Positions 1 to 7,676 of a stretch of 55,223 bases of DNA are shown here, in pieces (positions within the stretch are counted from its first letter, which is position 1; each line of letters opens with the position of its first letter). The stretch is from the NCBI GenBank assembly GCA_019429275.1, contig JAHYJC010000032.1:1-55223 (forward strand), in the 5' to 3' direction. This DNA is from Lentimicrobium sp. Its GTDB lineage: Bacteria; Bacteroidota; Bacteroidia; Bacteroidales; Lentimicrobiaceae. Both the position numbers and the translations under genes were made by a program. The notes under the pieces are model-generated. The model did not search any database and had not been told where the DNA came from. It worked only from the letters and a program-made list of their open reading frames with translations.

Positions 1-136
1 ATAGGAGATTTTTGTTAGTAACCGTTGAATTTCTAAGTCGTCAGTCTGCAAATACTTAAAACCCGTTGACAAAGCACCGAAAATTGTTAATAACGTAGTA
101 TTTTTGTCAAACTGATTAGTTACAAATCATTGAATA

Positions 137-1237
137 TTATTCTACTGAAAACAATTCTTCCAGTTTTTTATGAAGTTCTTCGCCGCGGAGGTTTCGGGCA
201 ATGATTATGCCGTCTTTATCGAGCAAAACACTTGACGGAATAGAATTGACACCATAAAGTTTAGCGGCAGCATTCTGCCAGTATTGAAGATCTGAAACAT
301 GGGTCCAGGTGAGTTTATCATCGGCAATGGCTTTCATCCATGACTCCTTATCGCGGTCGAGAGAAACACCAAGTACATCAAAACCACGATCTTTAAACTC
401 ATTGTAAGCAGCTACAATATTTGGGTTTTCTGCCCGGCAGGGTCCACACCATGCTGCCCAGAAATCAACCAGTAAAATTTTACCTTTAAGTTGCGAAAGT
501 GAAACAGGATTGCCATTCAGATCATTCATGGTAAAATCAGGCGCAGGTTTTCCAATGGCTACATTCTGAAGCGTAACAATACGATCGCTGAACATTTTTG
601 CAAAGCTGGAACCCAATACTTTCTTATCGAATGATGCCAAAACCTTTTCCATTTCGTCAAGTTCCATTAGATAAGCATGACGAATAGCTACATAAGGAGC
701 CACAAAAGAGGCATTGTTTGCTTCTATGAAATTCACTATTTCTTCCTTTTGGACCACATCATTGGCTTCGATATCCTTTTCAAGCTGTTTCATTTTTGCG
801 GTATCGGCCATACGATTGGCTTCGTTATAAGCTGTATAGAGGCCAATCTCAACACTGCGTTGCTTTTCAACCAAAGACAGGTAATCACGATAAAGTGCAT
901 CAGAAACTGACCCGCTTACTTTCGGACTCATTAAACTATCGGTGTGAAGTTCTATTTTAATAGAAGCTGCTTCATTGAAAAATCCGGAAAACCTGCTTTC
1001 GTCAAGGCCGATGTAATAAAGATCGGCATCTGTTATTTTTCCGGTGAATTTGAATTTTCCATCCTCCACCTTTGCGGAATCAAGAATTTCAAATCGGCCA
1101 TCTTTGCTCTTTTGCAGGAATACCTGCTCCACAGAATCGCCCAAAATGGTGCCTTTTATAACATATTCATCGCTTTTGCGCGAATTACAAGAGGCCAGAA
1201 CTATAATGGCCAATAAACTGAAAACCAGATTTCTCAT
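137..1237 (-). CDS. TlpA-like thioredoxin-fold lipoprotein (DUF4369 + AhpC/TSA-type)
   Basis: A 366-residue envelope thiol-disulfide oxidoreductase. The N-terminus is a lipoprotein signal with lipobox LASC (Cys about residue 17). Residues about 25-120 resemble the DUF4369 beta domain that precedes thioredoxin domains in Bacteroidota. A linker rich in charged helices follows, then a thioredoxin/TlpA domain from about residue 230 with the redox motif WCGPC in the context DFWAAWCGPCRAENP and a cis-Pro region GVNSIPSSVLL. The family usually reduces periplasmic disulfides or supports cytochrome maturation or stress resistance; the substrate cannot be read here. The gene stands alone and has a good promoter upstream (1264-1296). 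The fold assignment is firm, the physiological role is not. Confidence 0.9.
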   Translation of the reverse strand: MRNLVFSLLAIIVLASCNSRKSDEYVIKGTILGDSVEQVFLQKSKDGRFEILDSAKVEDGKFKFTGKITDADLYYIGLDESRFSGFFNEAASIKIELHTDSLMSPKVSGSVSDALYRDYLSLVEKQRSVEIGLYTAYNEANRMADTAKMKQLEKDIEANDVVQKEEIVNFIEANNASFVAPYVAIRHAYLMELDEMEKVLASFDKKVLGSSFAKMFSDRIVTLQNVAIGKPAPDFTMNDLNGNPVSLSQLKGKILLVDFWAAWCGPCRAENPNIVAAYNEFKDRGFDVLGVSLDRDKESWMKAIADDKLTWTHVSDLQYWQNAAAKLYGVNSIPSSVLLDKDGIIIARNLRGEELHKKLEELFSVE

Positions 1238-1263
1238 TTTTGTGATTTGTAAAGATTAGGCTT

Positions 1264-1296
1264 CAAAGGTAAGCATAATTGAATTTAAGCGACAAA
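1264..1296 (-). promoter_or_regulatory. Bacteroidota-type promoter for the TlpA-like gene
   Basis: On the minus strand TTTG (1293-1296) is followed after 21 nt by TACCTTTG (1264-1271), matching the TTTG / TAnnTTTG promoter pattern of Bacteroidota. It lies 27 nt upstream of the ATG at 1237. A very similar upstream sequence precedes the broken gene at 3274. Confidence 0.7.
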
Positions 1297-1381
1297 TTTT
1301 TGATTTCCCGCGGTTAGCCCATGCATATACTTATTTAATCATTTATTTAGAGCGAAACTGGATTACTAATTTTTTACGTTT

Positions 1382-1728
1382 CGCCCCTCTGGGGCTTGAT
1401 GTTCGTTCATTATGCTTCAAGCTACCAACGCTGCGCCCCTCTGGGGCTTATTTTCTTTCGTGTAGATATTAAATAGTTTGAATGATTATCATTATTATTA
1501 GGATGATCAGCCCCAGAGGGGCGAAGCGTTGGTAGTAATTAAGCTGCGACTATTTTAAAAGCCCCAGAGGGGCGAAGCGTGAATACGTATTTTCCATTTT
1601 TTATATAATCTTAATCTGACTTGTTTGCTTTTATTGATTTACCTGATAAGGAAATTTATTAATCATTAATTATGAGTGGAGATGAATTACTAATCTTTAC
1701 GCTGCACCCTTCTGGAGCTTGATGTTTG
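1382..1728. repeat. Cluster of REP-like GCCCCAGAGGGGC palindromes
   Basis: The intergenic stretch 1300-1800 has no convincing gene. It holds four good copies of a palindromic word: CGCCCCTCTGGGGCTT at 1382-1397 and 1434-1449, and in inverted orientation GCCCCAGAGGGGCGAAGCG from 1510 and from 1561. A decayed copy (GCACCCTTCTGGAGCTTGATG) lies near 1702-1722. Words adjoining the copies also recur (GAAGCGTTGGTAG against CTACCAACGCTGCG), so whole REP-like units alternate in orientation. Copies could form large cruciform or hairpin structures. Function is unknown; such elements are commonly scattered by REP transposases. Confidence 0.7.
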
Positions 1729-1806
1729 CTCGTATTACTTGAGGCTACTTTACAACCTGATAATTTTACTTTGGAACCTCAGTAGAAAATTTTCAAAATA
1801 ATTTTG

Positions 1807-1814
1807 TAAATTTG
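1807..1814 (+). promoter_or_regulatory. -7 element upstream of the HTH-MNT/HEPN pair
   Basis: TAAATTTG matches TAnnTTTG. A start of transcription about 7 nt downstream would place the possible TTG codon at 1812 inside the promoter, which supports the ATG at 1845 as the real start. A clear -33 TTTG at the right distance is not seen. Confidence 0.45.
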
Positions 1815-1844
1815 ACAAATACATTCAAAAAAGAATTGTTCAAA

Positions 1845-2435
1845 ATGGACAGCTTAGGCAAAACAATAAGAAAACTACGCGTAGAAAATAAATTGCCGCT
1901 TCGGACAGTGGCGGCATTCCTTGACATCGATCAGGCAATTTTAAGCAAGATTGAGAGAGGACAGCGCAATGCAAACCGCGAACAGGTGATAAAACTTGCT
2001 GAGTATTTTAAGGTAAATGAAAATGAATTGCTTGTTTTCTGGCTGTCTGACAAGCTGATGTATGAAATTGCAGACGAAGAGCTGGCGATTGAAGCTTTGC
2101 AGCTGGCGGAAGAAAAAGTAAGTTATGGAGCAAAGTTTAAAACAGATAGATCAGAAACCATCCATTTAATAAAAAAAGTATTGAAAGATGACGGAAGGGT
2201 TTATGCTGCGTGGCTTTTTGGATCGATAGCCAGAGGCGAAGTACAACATGGCAGCGATATTGATATAATGGTAGAAATGAACAGCAAAAAAAGCTACTCC
2301 ATGTTTGATTTGCTGGACATTGCCTTTCTAATAGAGCAAAAGATCAAGCGAAGAGTTGACCTCGTAGAAAAAGGATATTTGAAAGACTTCGCCAACCATT
2401 CAGTTACCAATGATTTAATTAAGATTTATGGATAA
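1845..2435 (+). CDS. XRE-type HTH fused to MNT nucleotidyltransferase (antitoxin of HEPN/MNT module)
   Basis: About 196 residues. Residues 1-65 form an XRE/Cro-type helix-turn-helix (LGKTIRKLRVENKLPLRTVA... LSKIERGQRNANREQVIKLAEYF). The C-terminal half is a minimal nucleotidyltransferase with the core motif LFGSIARGE followed by SDIDIMVEM, i.e. GSxxRG...DxD. MNT proteins of HEPN/MNT modules act as antitoxins, in characterised cases by AMPylating the HEPN toxin; the HTH suggests the same protein also represses its own operon. The start at 1845 is preferred over an in-frame TTG at 1812 because of the promoter position. The stop overlaps the following HEPN gene by 8 nt, showing translational coupling. 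Confidence 0.88.
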   Translation: MDSLGKTIRKLRVENKLPLRTVAAFLDIDQAILSKIERGQRNANREQVIKLAEYFKVNENELLVFWLSDKLMYEIADEELAIEALQLAEEKVSYGAKFKTDRSETIHLIKKVLKDDGRVYAAWLFGSIARGEVQHGSDIDIMVEMNSKKSYSMFDLLDIAFLIEQKIKRRVDLVEKGYLKDFANHSVTNDLIKIYG

Positions 2436-2766
2436 ACCAACACCTAAAGAAAGAGTTGAAAGTATTCTCAACGCTATTCACTTAATCAGGCAGTTTGTTG
2501 AAGGTGAGGACGAGATTTCTTTTTCGAAGGATATTAAATTGCAAAGTGCCGTTCAATATCAGTTCTTGATTATTGGAGAAGCCATAAAGCACATTGATGA
2601 TGAAATTTTAGCCAAATACAATTATCCATGGCACATACCCCGCTCATTCCGAAATTTCATTATTCATGTGTACCACAGCATAAAAATGGAAAGGATTTAT
2701 TATGCGACGCAGGATTTAAATGAATTGGAAGAACAAATAAACAGTATACTTACAAATGAATTTTAA
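2428..2766 (+). CDS. HEPN-domain toxin (DUF86/HepT-like)
   Basis: 112 residues, an all-helical HEPN protein of the DUF86 type. The diagnostic Rx4-6H RNase motif is visible as RNFIIHVYH near residues 73-81, followed by the conserved aromatic Y; LIIGEAIKHI is also typical of the family. HEPN toxins cleave RNA (tRNA or mRNA) when not neutralised by the partner MNT protein. The gene overlaps the upstream HTH-MNT gene by 8 nt. It ends about 65 nt before the convergent MORN-like pseudogene. Toxin activity is inferred from family and context. Confidence 0.87.
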   Translation: MDKPTPKERVESILNAIHLIRQFVEGEDEISFSKDIKLQSAVQYQFLIIGEAIKHIDDEILAKYNYPWHIPRSFRNFIIHVYHSIKMERIYYATQDLNELEEQINSILTNEF

Positions 2767-2832
2767 TCAAACTTACACAAAGAGCTCACATTCAAGTGTA
2801 CGGGAAGCTTAGCCTGGTTGCCTGTTTTACCT

Positions 2833-3274
2833 TTATTCAGTTTCCTGCCCCATATTATAAATGGCTGTTCTCACTATTTTACCATCCTCATAAAATTTCC
2901 ATTTGCCATGCCAGCAGTAACGGATTTCGAGAGGGTCGTAAATCATAAGTGCTTCGCCTTTTCGTTCTTTTCTGCCTTTTTCATCATAGTAAGTTACAAT
3001 CATACGGCCATCCTTAAAAGCCCTGAACCTGAGCCACTTTTTGCCGTCTTCGTTGTAATACCTGTTCAACCCGAACTCTTTTCCATTTTTAAACCGCAGT
3101 TTGTTCATGGGAATTTTCTTTGCATCGTCCCAATGGTAAATCCATCGGCCATGGCGCAAACCTTCTTTATTGTATTGGTTGACTTTAAAAAGTAATAAGG
3201 ATCAGGAAAATAAATATCAGACGCAACTTCATACGGCTGACTTCGATATAAAACATATAAACCAGATTTTTCAT
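2833..3274 (-). pseudogene. Frameshifted MORN/YwqK-like secreted protein
   Basis: The main open frame (ATG at 3159) encodes 108 residues with MORN-like strands (RHGRWIYHWDD, GLNRYYNEDGKKWLRF, WHGKWKFYEDGKIV), as in YwqK-type antitoxin-like proteins. It begins in mid-repeat: upstream in the same frame the sequence continues ...VNQYNKEGL before a stop, with no start codon. In the next frame an ATG at 3274 opens a 29-residue hydrophobic leader (MKNLVYMFYI...FIFLILITF) that stops at 3185-3187 beside a T5 run on the coding strand. A one-base slip there would join leader to repeats. Either the gene is broken or the assembly carries an indel. Confidence 0.6.
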
Positions 3275-3295
3275 TTCAGAAATAGATTATGGAAT

Positions 3296-3303
3296 CAAAG
3301 ATA
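3296..3303 (-). promoter_or_regulatory. -7 element of the frameshifted MORN-like gene
   Basis: On the minus strand TATCTTTG fits TAnnTTTG, 22 nt before the ATG at 3274. Flanking bases (CAAAGATAAGCATAATTGAA on the plus strand) closely match those upstream of the TlpA-like gene (CAAAGGTAAGCATAATTGAA from 1264), so the two genes share a duplicated 5' region. Confidence 0.5.
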
Positions 3304-3328
3304 AGCATAATTGAACTTAACACATAAT

Positions 3329-3868
3329 CTGAGAATTCCCGGCTAACTGGTATTGTTCTTTCACTGACGTGACCTACTTCTGTAAAGTATGGGTGGTCTT
3401 TAATGCATATCAACGCCAGTTGGGCATTTCTAAATTCAATTATTTGAGGGAAAGAAAAAAAATTATTTTTTTGAAAAATCTCTTGCTTTTAAATTCGCCA
3501 TATTGTAAAATTGTAAACGAAAAGATTGTATTCTTACAAAAAGTGAATCTATGCAACGTAAGGTTCTCTATACGAATGGAAATTGCTGTTATGCTTTCAT
3601 TGTTTTAACTGAGTTTCACAATTTTTTTGTGCCTGCCAGAAAGAATATGTTCTCTTATAATTCGTTAAATAAGGTAGCCCCCCCCCACTCTCTCCAAAAG
3701 ATATGCGAAGACAACTTCTATAAAAAGGCTCAATTACAAAATAAATTGCCACTTTATCAGCTTGTATCAAAAGTCTTTGTGTCAAAAGTCTTCTTTTCTT
3801 CAATTATTAATCAACTTCATAAAACACCATTATTGTTCTACCAAATACATTTTTAAATTGGGTAAAAA
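3329..3868. other. AT-rich intergenic stretch without a supported gene
   Basis: Several short open frames exist but none has a recognisable domain, a credible start context or normal codon use. The stretch contains a run of nine C (3678-3686) next to ACTCTCTCC, and many A/T runs. No RNA gene was recognised. Confidence 0.5.
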
Positions 3869-3917
3869 TAAGTTTGACCGACTTCCCCACTCATGCTTTC
3901 TGGTTGGGCATGAGTGG
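3869..3917 (+). promoter_or_regulatory. -7 element and 5'-UTR hairpin before the small secreted peptide gene
   Basis: TAAGTTTG (3869-3876) matches TAnnTTTG. Beginning about 10 nt downstream is a perfect 10-bp inverted repeat, CCACTCATGC (3887-3896) and GCATGAGTGG (3908-3917), with an 11-nt loop. There is no T-tract, so it is more likely a transcript-stabilising or regulatory 5' hairpin, or an operator, than a terminator. About 83 nt of AT-rich leader separate it from the ATG at 4001. Confidence 0.5.
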
Positions 3918-4000
3918 ATTATTGAAATGAAATGACCATTATAATAATAATAATGATAAGCTCTATTTACCAAATTACCAAAACTTAAAATTACTAAATC

Positions 4001-4198
4001 ATGAAAAAATTCATAATTTCTTTGGCAGTTATAGGCTTAATTATTGCAGGATCATCGGATGTTGCAAAGGCTGAAAATGAACCGTGCGCTACTGTTTCAG
4101 TAACATGCCCTAATGGCACAGATTTCACTGCCCTAATCTGCAACAGTGGGGACTGGCATTTCTATATGCAACACTATTGTGGGATGGCAATGGATTAA
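4001..4198 (+). CDS. Small secreted cysteine-containing peptide
   Basis: 65 residues. Residues 1-24 are a clear Sec signal (MKKFIISLAVIGLIIAG...VAKA) with likely cleavage after AKA. The mature part of about 41 residues starts ENEPCATVSVTCPNG and holds four cysteines (residues 29, 36, 47 and 60), enough for two disulfides. The family is not recognised; it recalls small exported Bacteroidota peptides such as the NVEALA group, but the hallmark motif is absent. It has its own promoter and hairpin upstream, a strong hairpin downstream, and two GLPGLI genes plus an outer-membrane barrel next on the same strand. Such an arrangement suggests an exported peptide with dedicated envelope partners; that is inference. 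Confidence 0.65.
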   Translation: MKKFIISLAVIGLIIAGSSDVAKAENEPCATVSVTCPNGTDFTALICNSGDWHFYMQHYCGMAMD

Positions 4199-4221
4199 TA
4201 AATGTTTTCCAGACACCCATA

Positions 4222-4258
4222 GCAATTTGCCTCTGCTTCGAACAATGAGGCAAATTGC
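4222..4258. promoter_or_regulatory. 12-bp perfect hairpin between peptide gene and GLPGLI gene
   Basis: GCAATTTGCCTC (4222-4233) and GAGGCAAATTGC (4247-4258) are perfect inverted repeats with a 13-nt loop. No T-tract follows on the plus strand. It sits 24 nt after the peptide stop codon and about 100 nt before the GLPGLI start, the right place for a processing site, 3' stabiliser or partial terminator giving more peptide than GLPGLI message. Confidence 0.6.
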
Positions 4259-4360
4259 GCAACATAAAAGCCTGAGTTTCATTAGCCAAAAAAAGCATAA
4301 AAGCATTATTGGCAAATATGAACAATTAAATATTTGAATCCCTTAAATAACAAATCAGCC

Positions 4361-5194
4361 ATGTTACGAACCAACATTTTCTTGAGCATTTTTTTGCATG
4401 TATTTTTACCTTTTGTCAATCCCTTGCATGCACAGTTTTTTGATCAAAATCCTGTGGTACTTGAAAAAGGTAGCTATCTAGTAACGTATTCCTTGCTTTG
4501 GAAAGAAGACACTCTGAACCGTGATTTTCAAAAGCAGGAAGATATGTATTTATTGATTGGATCAAAATTCAGCCAATTTGTAAGTAAAAATTACTTAACA
4601 AGCGAGTTGGAAGGAAGAAGAATGGAGAAAGAAGGGAAATTACAATTATTTTTATCGAACCCCAATTCAGGTCACATTACCCGGTTTTTGTATCAAATTT
4701 ATAAAGATTTTAAAAATGATAAAATTACTTATTTCGGGCATGTTGTTCCAACTCGCTTCAAATACGAAGAAAATATTAGTGATATAAAATGGAAACTGGG
4801 GGCAGACACTAGTCGTGTCTTGGGTTATACAGTTTATCAGGCCTTTACGAATTATGGCGGGAGAAAATGGATAGTATGGTATGCTACTGAAATCCCAATC
4901 AACGATGGGCCATATAAGTTTAGTGGATTGCCTGGATTAATTTTAAAAGCATATGATTCAAAGAAAGATTACATTTTCGAAGCTGTAAAAACAGAGAAGC
5001 TCAAGGATAAGATGGATATTGAAATGTCGACGAAAAATTCTGTGTCAACAACGCGATATGATTTTTTGAAAGCGGAGAATAATTTGAGGTATGATATCAT
5101 AAACAGGCTAAAGGAGAGCGGAGCAGGAACTGACGTTCAGCAAAGTTTTGCAAAAAGCATGCTGAGACAAAATAATCCAATTGAGTTGAAATAA
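4361..5194 (+). CDS. GLPGLI family protein, copy 1
   Basis: About 277 residues counted from the ATG at 4361; an in-frame TTG at 4334 is a less likely start because the paralogue at 6702 begins with the same MLRTNIFL. There is an N-terminal signal peptide ending near LHAQFF. The signature FSGLPGLILKAYDSKKDYIFEAV that defines the GLPGLI family is present in the C-terminal half, preceded by WYATEIPINDGPYKF. The family is restricted to Bacteroidota, is exported, and has no proven biochemical role; it often stands beside TonB-plug barrels as here. The C-terminus (LRYDIINRLKESG...KSMLRQNNPIELK) is shared with copy 2 and with the remnant at 7539. Confidence 0.9.
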   Translation: MLRTNIFLSIFLHVFLPFVNPLHAQFFDQNPVVLEKGSYLVTYSLLWKEDTLNRDFQKQEDMYLLIGSKFSQFVSKNYLTSELEGRRMEKEGKLQLFLSNPNSGHITRFLYQIYKDFKNDKITYFGHVVPTRFKYEENISDIKWKLGADTSRVLGYTVYQAFTNYGGRKWIVWYATEIPINDGPYKFSGLPGLILKAYDSKKDYIFEAVKTEKLKDKMDIEMSTKNSVSTTRYDFLKAENNLRYDIINRLKESGAGTDVQQSFAKSMLRQNNPIELK

Positions 5195-5306
5195 ATTGTT
5201 TTGACCTTTGATGAAGAAAATCACTGTTATCCGACTAATTTTCAAAATATGGGTTAAATCCTTGTAATTATTTGATAATCAGTTGTTCGATTTTATTTTC
5301 AAAAAG

Positions 5307-6609
5307 TCACCCCCCTGTTAAAAAGCAAAACTCGTTTGCATTGGTGAAGGAGGAGACCCTCGCTTCTTCAGGTACTCACGTTTAGTGCTTCGCAATAATT
5401 CATACACATCAAGTAAACTTATCAGGTGCATCCTGACTAATGAAGCCACCACCGAAAATGCCTTCTTTGTTTGGGCCTTTTTCTGGATTACAGTTAATAA
5501 CAACTGTGCTATTAGAGTGCACCAGACTTGTGTGCGGATTGCATTTTCATTTTCACCATAAAAGTAATGGAGTTGGAAGTTTTGCTTCATTTTTTTGAAC
5601 AATAGTTCTATACCCCACCTCTTTTTATACAAAAATGCAATTTCTTCTGCCGTACTGTCCATACTGTTGCTGATAAACTCATAATACCGGTTCTTTTCAT
5701 CCTGGTAGCATACTTTTTTCAGTCTAAGCGTTTTCTTTTCTTTCGTTAGTTTCTTGCCATTCTCGTCCTCAGGGGTGTACTCAATTTCTATGATTTCTTC
5801 CCGAAGTACCATTGCTTTTCCTTTCTGCTTTTGGTTCTCTTGCAAGAGCTCAATCACTGTATAAAGGGCGTTTTTCTTTATCCTGGTAACAAAAAAGACT
5901 GATTTGGTTGTCCATAGAGCAAACTGATTGTAGTAATTGTAGGCCCGGTCGAAAACTACCATACTGTGCGAGATCAACTCAAGTTCTTTCAGAAAATTTT
6001 TGTCATGTACCTTGGCCTCTGTAATCTTAATAAATCGTCCAACCGATTGAACCGCATCGATAAGCATATGCACTTTTAATCCGCCTTTCTTTTTGCCATC
6101 GTTCTTGGGATTCCGGCCTACACCTTTCAGAATATCGCTGAATAATCGGATTGTGGAGGAATCTATTAACAATACCTCTTTAAATGTGAGTCCAAAAGTC
6201 CGGCTGTCCGACAAAAAACTTTGATACTGCCGAACCAATTTAAAATAAACATCTTCAAAGAACTTGTTATCACGATTGCGCATACCATCGCATACTGTGC
6301 TTTTAGCTGGTGCCTTTTCTAAACCCAGATGGTTTAGCTTTCCTCCCATTGCCCGCAGCCCTTCACAAATCTCGGTCATCGAATCGCAGCGACTAAATAT
6401 GCCAAAAAGAACTGTTATTAAATGCGTTTTTGCCTTAAAGGCTTTGTAGTAGTAATCCGAATTGTGCTTGTTAACCAAGCTCTTTATGCTTATTGCTTCT
6501 AACAAGTTTACTACTTGTTTGAAAATCGGCTGTCCGACAAAATTTATTTCTGTATTTTTGCTCATGTTGTGTTTATTTTCGTAAAAACAAACTTACAACA
6601 TCGGGGTGA
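5307..6609 (-). mobile_element. IS4-type insertion sequence
   Basis: About 1.3 kb with one transposase gene filling it. Imperfect terminal inverted repeats are visible: TCACCCCCCTGTTAAAAAG from 5307 at the left, and on the opposite strand TCACCCCGATGTTGTAAG ending at 6609 at the right. The exact ends are therefore approximate; no clear target duplication was found just outside them. The element lies between two GLPGLI paralogues, in opposite orientation to them. Confidence 0.75.
5318..6565 (-). CDS. IS4 family transposase (DDE, DUF4372-type N-terminus)
   Basis: 415 residues, apparently full length. The DDE catalytic centre can be followed: D in LLIDSSTIRLFSD, D in VVFDRAYNYYNQF, and the IS4 YREK signature Y-x2-R-x3-E-x6-K in YKKRWGIELLFKKMKQ. 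The N-terminal region (GQPIFKQVVNLLEAISIKSLV) resembles the DUF4372 domain found on many Bacteroidota IS4 transposases. The C-terminus ends inside the left inverted repeat. No frameshift is seen, so the element may be active. Confidence 0.93.
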   Translation of the reverse strand: MSKNTEINFVGQPIFKQVVNLLEAISIKSLVNKHNSDYYYKAFKAKTHLITVLFGIFSRCDSMTEICEGLRAMGGKLNHLGLEKAPAKSTVCDGMRNRDNKFFEDVYFKLVRQYQSFLSDSRTFGLTFKEVLLIDSSTIRLFSDILKGVGRNPKNDGKKKGGLKVHMLIDAVQSVGRFIKITEAKVHDKNFLKELELISHSMVVFDRAYNYYNQFALWTTKSVFFVTRIKKNALYTVIELLQENQKQKGKAMVLREEIIEIEYTPEDENGKKLTKEKKTLRLKKVCYQDEKNRYYEFISNSMDSTAEEIAFLYKKRWGIELLFKKMKQNFQLHYFYGENENAIRTQVWCTLIAQLLLTVIQKKAQTKKAFSVVASLVRMHLISLLDVYELLRSTKREYLKKRGSPPSPMQTSFAF

Positions 6610-6701
6610 AACTCTCGGGAAGTAACCCCGTATTTTTTTTAGTCGTTCAGTAGTGAAAGAAAATATATAAAACCTAACATTCTCCTAGCCAGTAAACGAC
6701 C

Positions 6702-7538
6702 ATGTTACGAACCAACATTTTCTTATACACTTTTCTGCAAATATTTTTATTTATTGCCAATCCTTTACACGCCCAATTTTTTGATCAAAACCCCGAAATT
6801 TTGGATAGAGGCGATTTTTTGACAACCTACTCTTTATTATGGAAAGAGGATTCTTTAAACCGAGATTTTCAAAGACAGGAAGATATGTTTTTATTGATCG
6901 GAACAAACTACAGTCAATTTGTAAGTAAAAATTTCCTTTTAGGATCATTACAGGGAAGGAGGATGGAAAAAGAAGGCAAATTAGATGAGTTTCTCAATTT
7001 ACCATCCGACCAGAAATTTCGGGCAAGGTTTGTATACAGCATATATAAAGATAATAAAAGCAGCAAAATAATATATCTCGGGCATGTGTTGCCAATCCGA
7101 TTCAAATACGAAGAAGATATGAGTGAGATAAAATGGACATTAAGAGCAGATACTAGTCGCGTCATGGGTTATTTCGTTAATCAGGCATTCACTGATTATG
7201 GTGGAAGAAAATGGGTTGCATGGTATTCTACTGATTTACCATTTAATGATGGCCCCTATAAGTTTAATGGCTTACCTGGTTTAATTTTAAAGATGAATGA
7301 TTTGAAGGAGGATTACATTTTTGAAGCCGTAAAAATTGAAAAGCTTAAGGAACCAATGGATATTGAATTGTCAGAAAGAGATGTTGTGGCAACAACCCGA
7401 CAAAGTTTTCTAAAAGCGGAAGATAATTTGAGGTACGATATTATCAACAGGATAAAGGAATCGGGAACATCAAATGATATTCAACAAAGAGCTGCAAAAA
7501 GCATGTTAAGGAAAAATAATCCGATTGAATTGAAGTAA
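6702..7538 (+). CDS. GLPGLI family protein, copy 2
   Basis: 278 residues, paralogue of the 4361 gene with the same start (MLRTNIFL), the same order of blocks and the signature FNGLPGLILKMNDLKEDYIFEAV. A signal peptide ends near LHAQFF. The two copies share about two thirds of residues by eye, so the duplication is not recent. The region between them now contains an IS4 element and the bases just upstream of this copy (6610-6701) differ from those upstream of copy 1, so it probably depends on different transcription signals. The role is unknown; it is likely a periplasmic partner of the barrel protein that follows. Confidence 0.9.
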   Translation: MLRTNIFLYTFLQIFLFIANPLHAQFFDQNPEILDRGDFLTTYSLLWKEDSLNRDFQRQEDMFLLIGTNYSQFVSKNFLLGSLQGRRMEKEGKLDEFLNLPSDQKFRARFVYSIYKDNKSSKIIYLGHVLPIRFKYEEDMSEIKWTLRADTSRVMGYFVNQAFTDYGGRKWVAWYSTDLPFNDGPYKFNGLPGLILKMNDLKEDYIFEAVKIEKLKEPMDIELSERDVVATTRQSFLKAEDNLRYDIINRIKESGTSNDIQQRAAKSMLRKNNPIELK

Positions 7539-7649
7539 CAAGTTTCTCTGGAAGAAGTTACCAGTAACGTTTTGAGGTATAGGGTAAATGATACCCAGCA
7601 AATGATTGCAAAAAAAATGCTCAAAAGGATTAACCCTATTGAGCTGAAA
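7539..7649 (+). pseudogene. 3' remnant of a third GLPGLI gene
   Basis: Directly after the stop of copy 2, and in the same frame, the sequence reads ...VLRYRVNDTQQ-MIAKKMLKRINPIELK. This matches the C-terminus shared by both GLPGLI copies (LRYDIINR...QQ..AKSMLR.NNPIELK). Its own stop codon is replaced by AAA and the frame runs on into the outer-membrane barrel gene. It is best read as the tail of an eroded tandem copy. Confidence 0.7.
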
Positions 7650-7676
7650 AAAGTGTCAACAACTACTTATTCTGCT

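Noticed and set aside
3369-3856. Two plus-strand ORFs of 79 and 101 codons
   Set aside because: Biased composition from A/T runs, no domain, no start signals; one crosses the C9 run.
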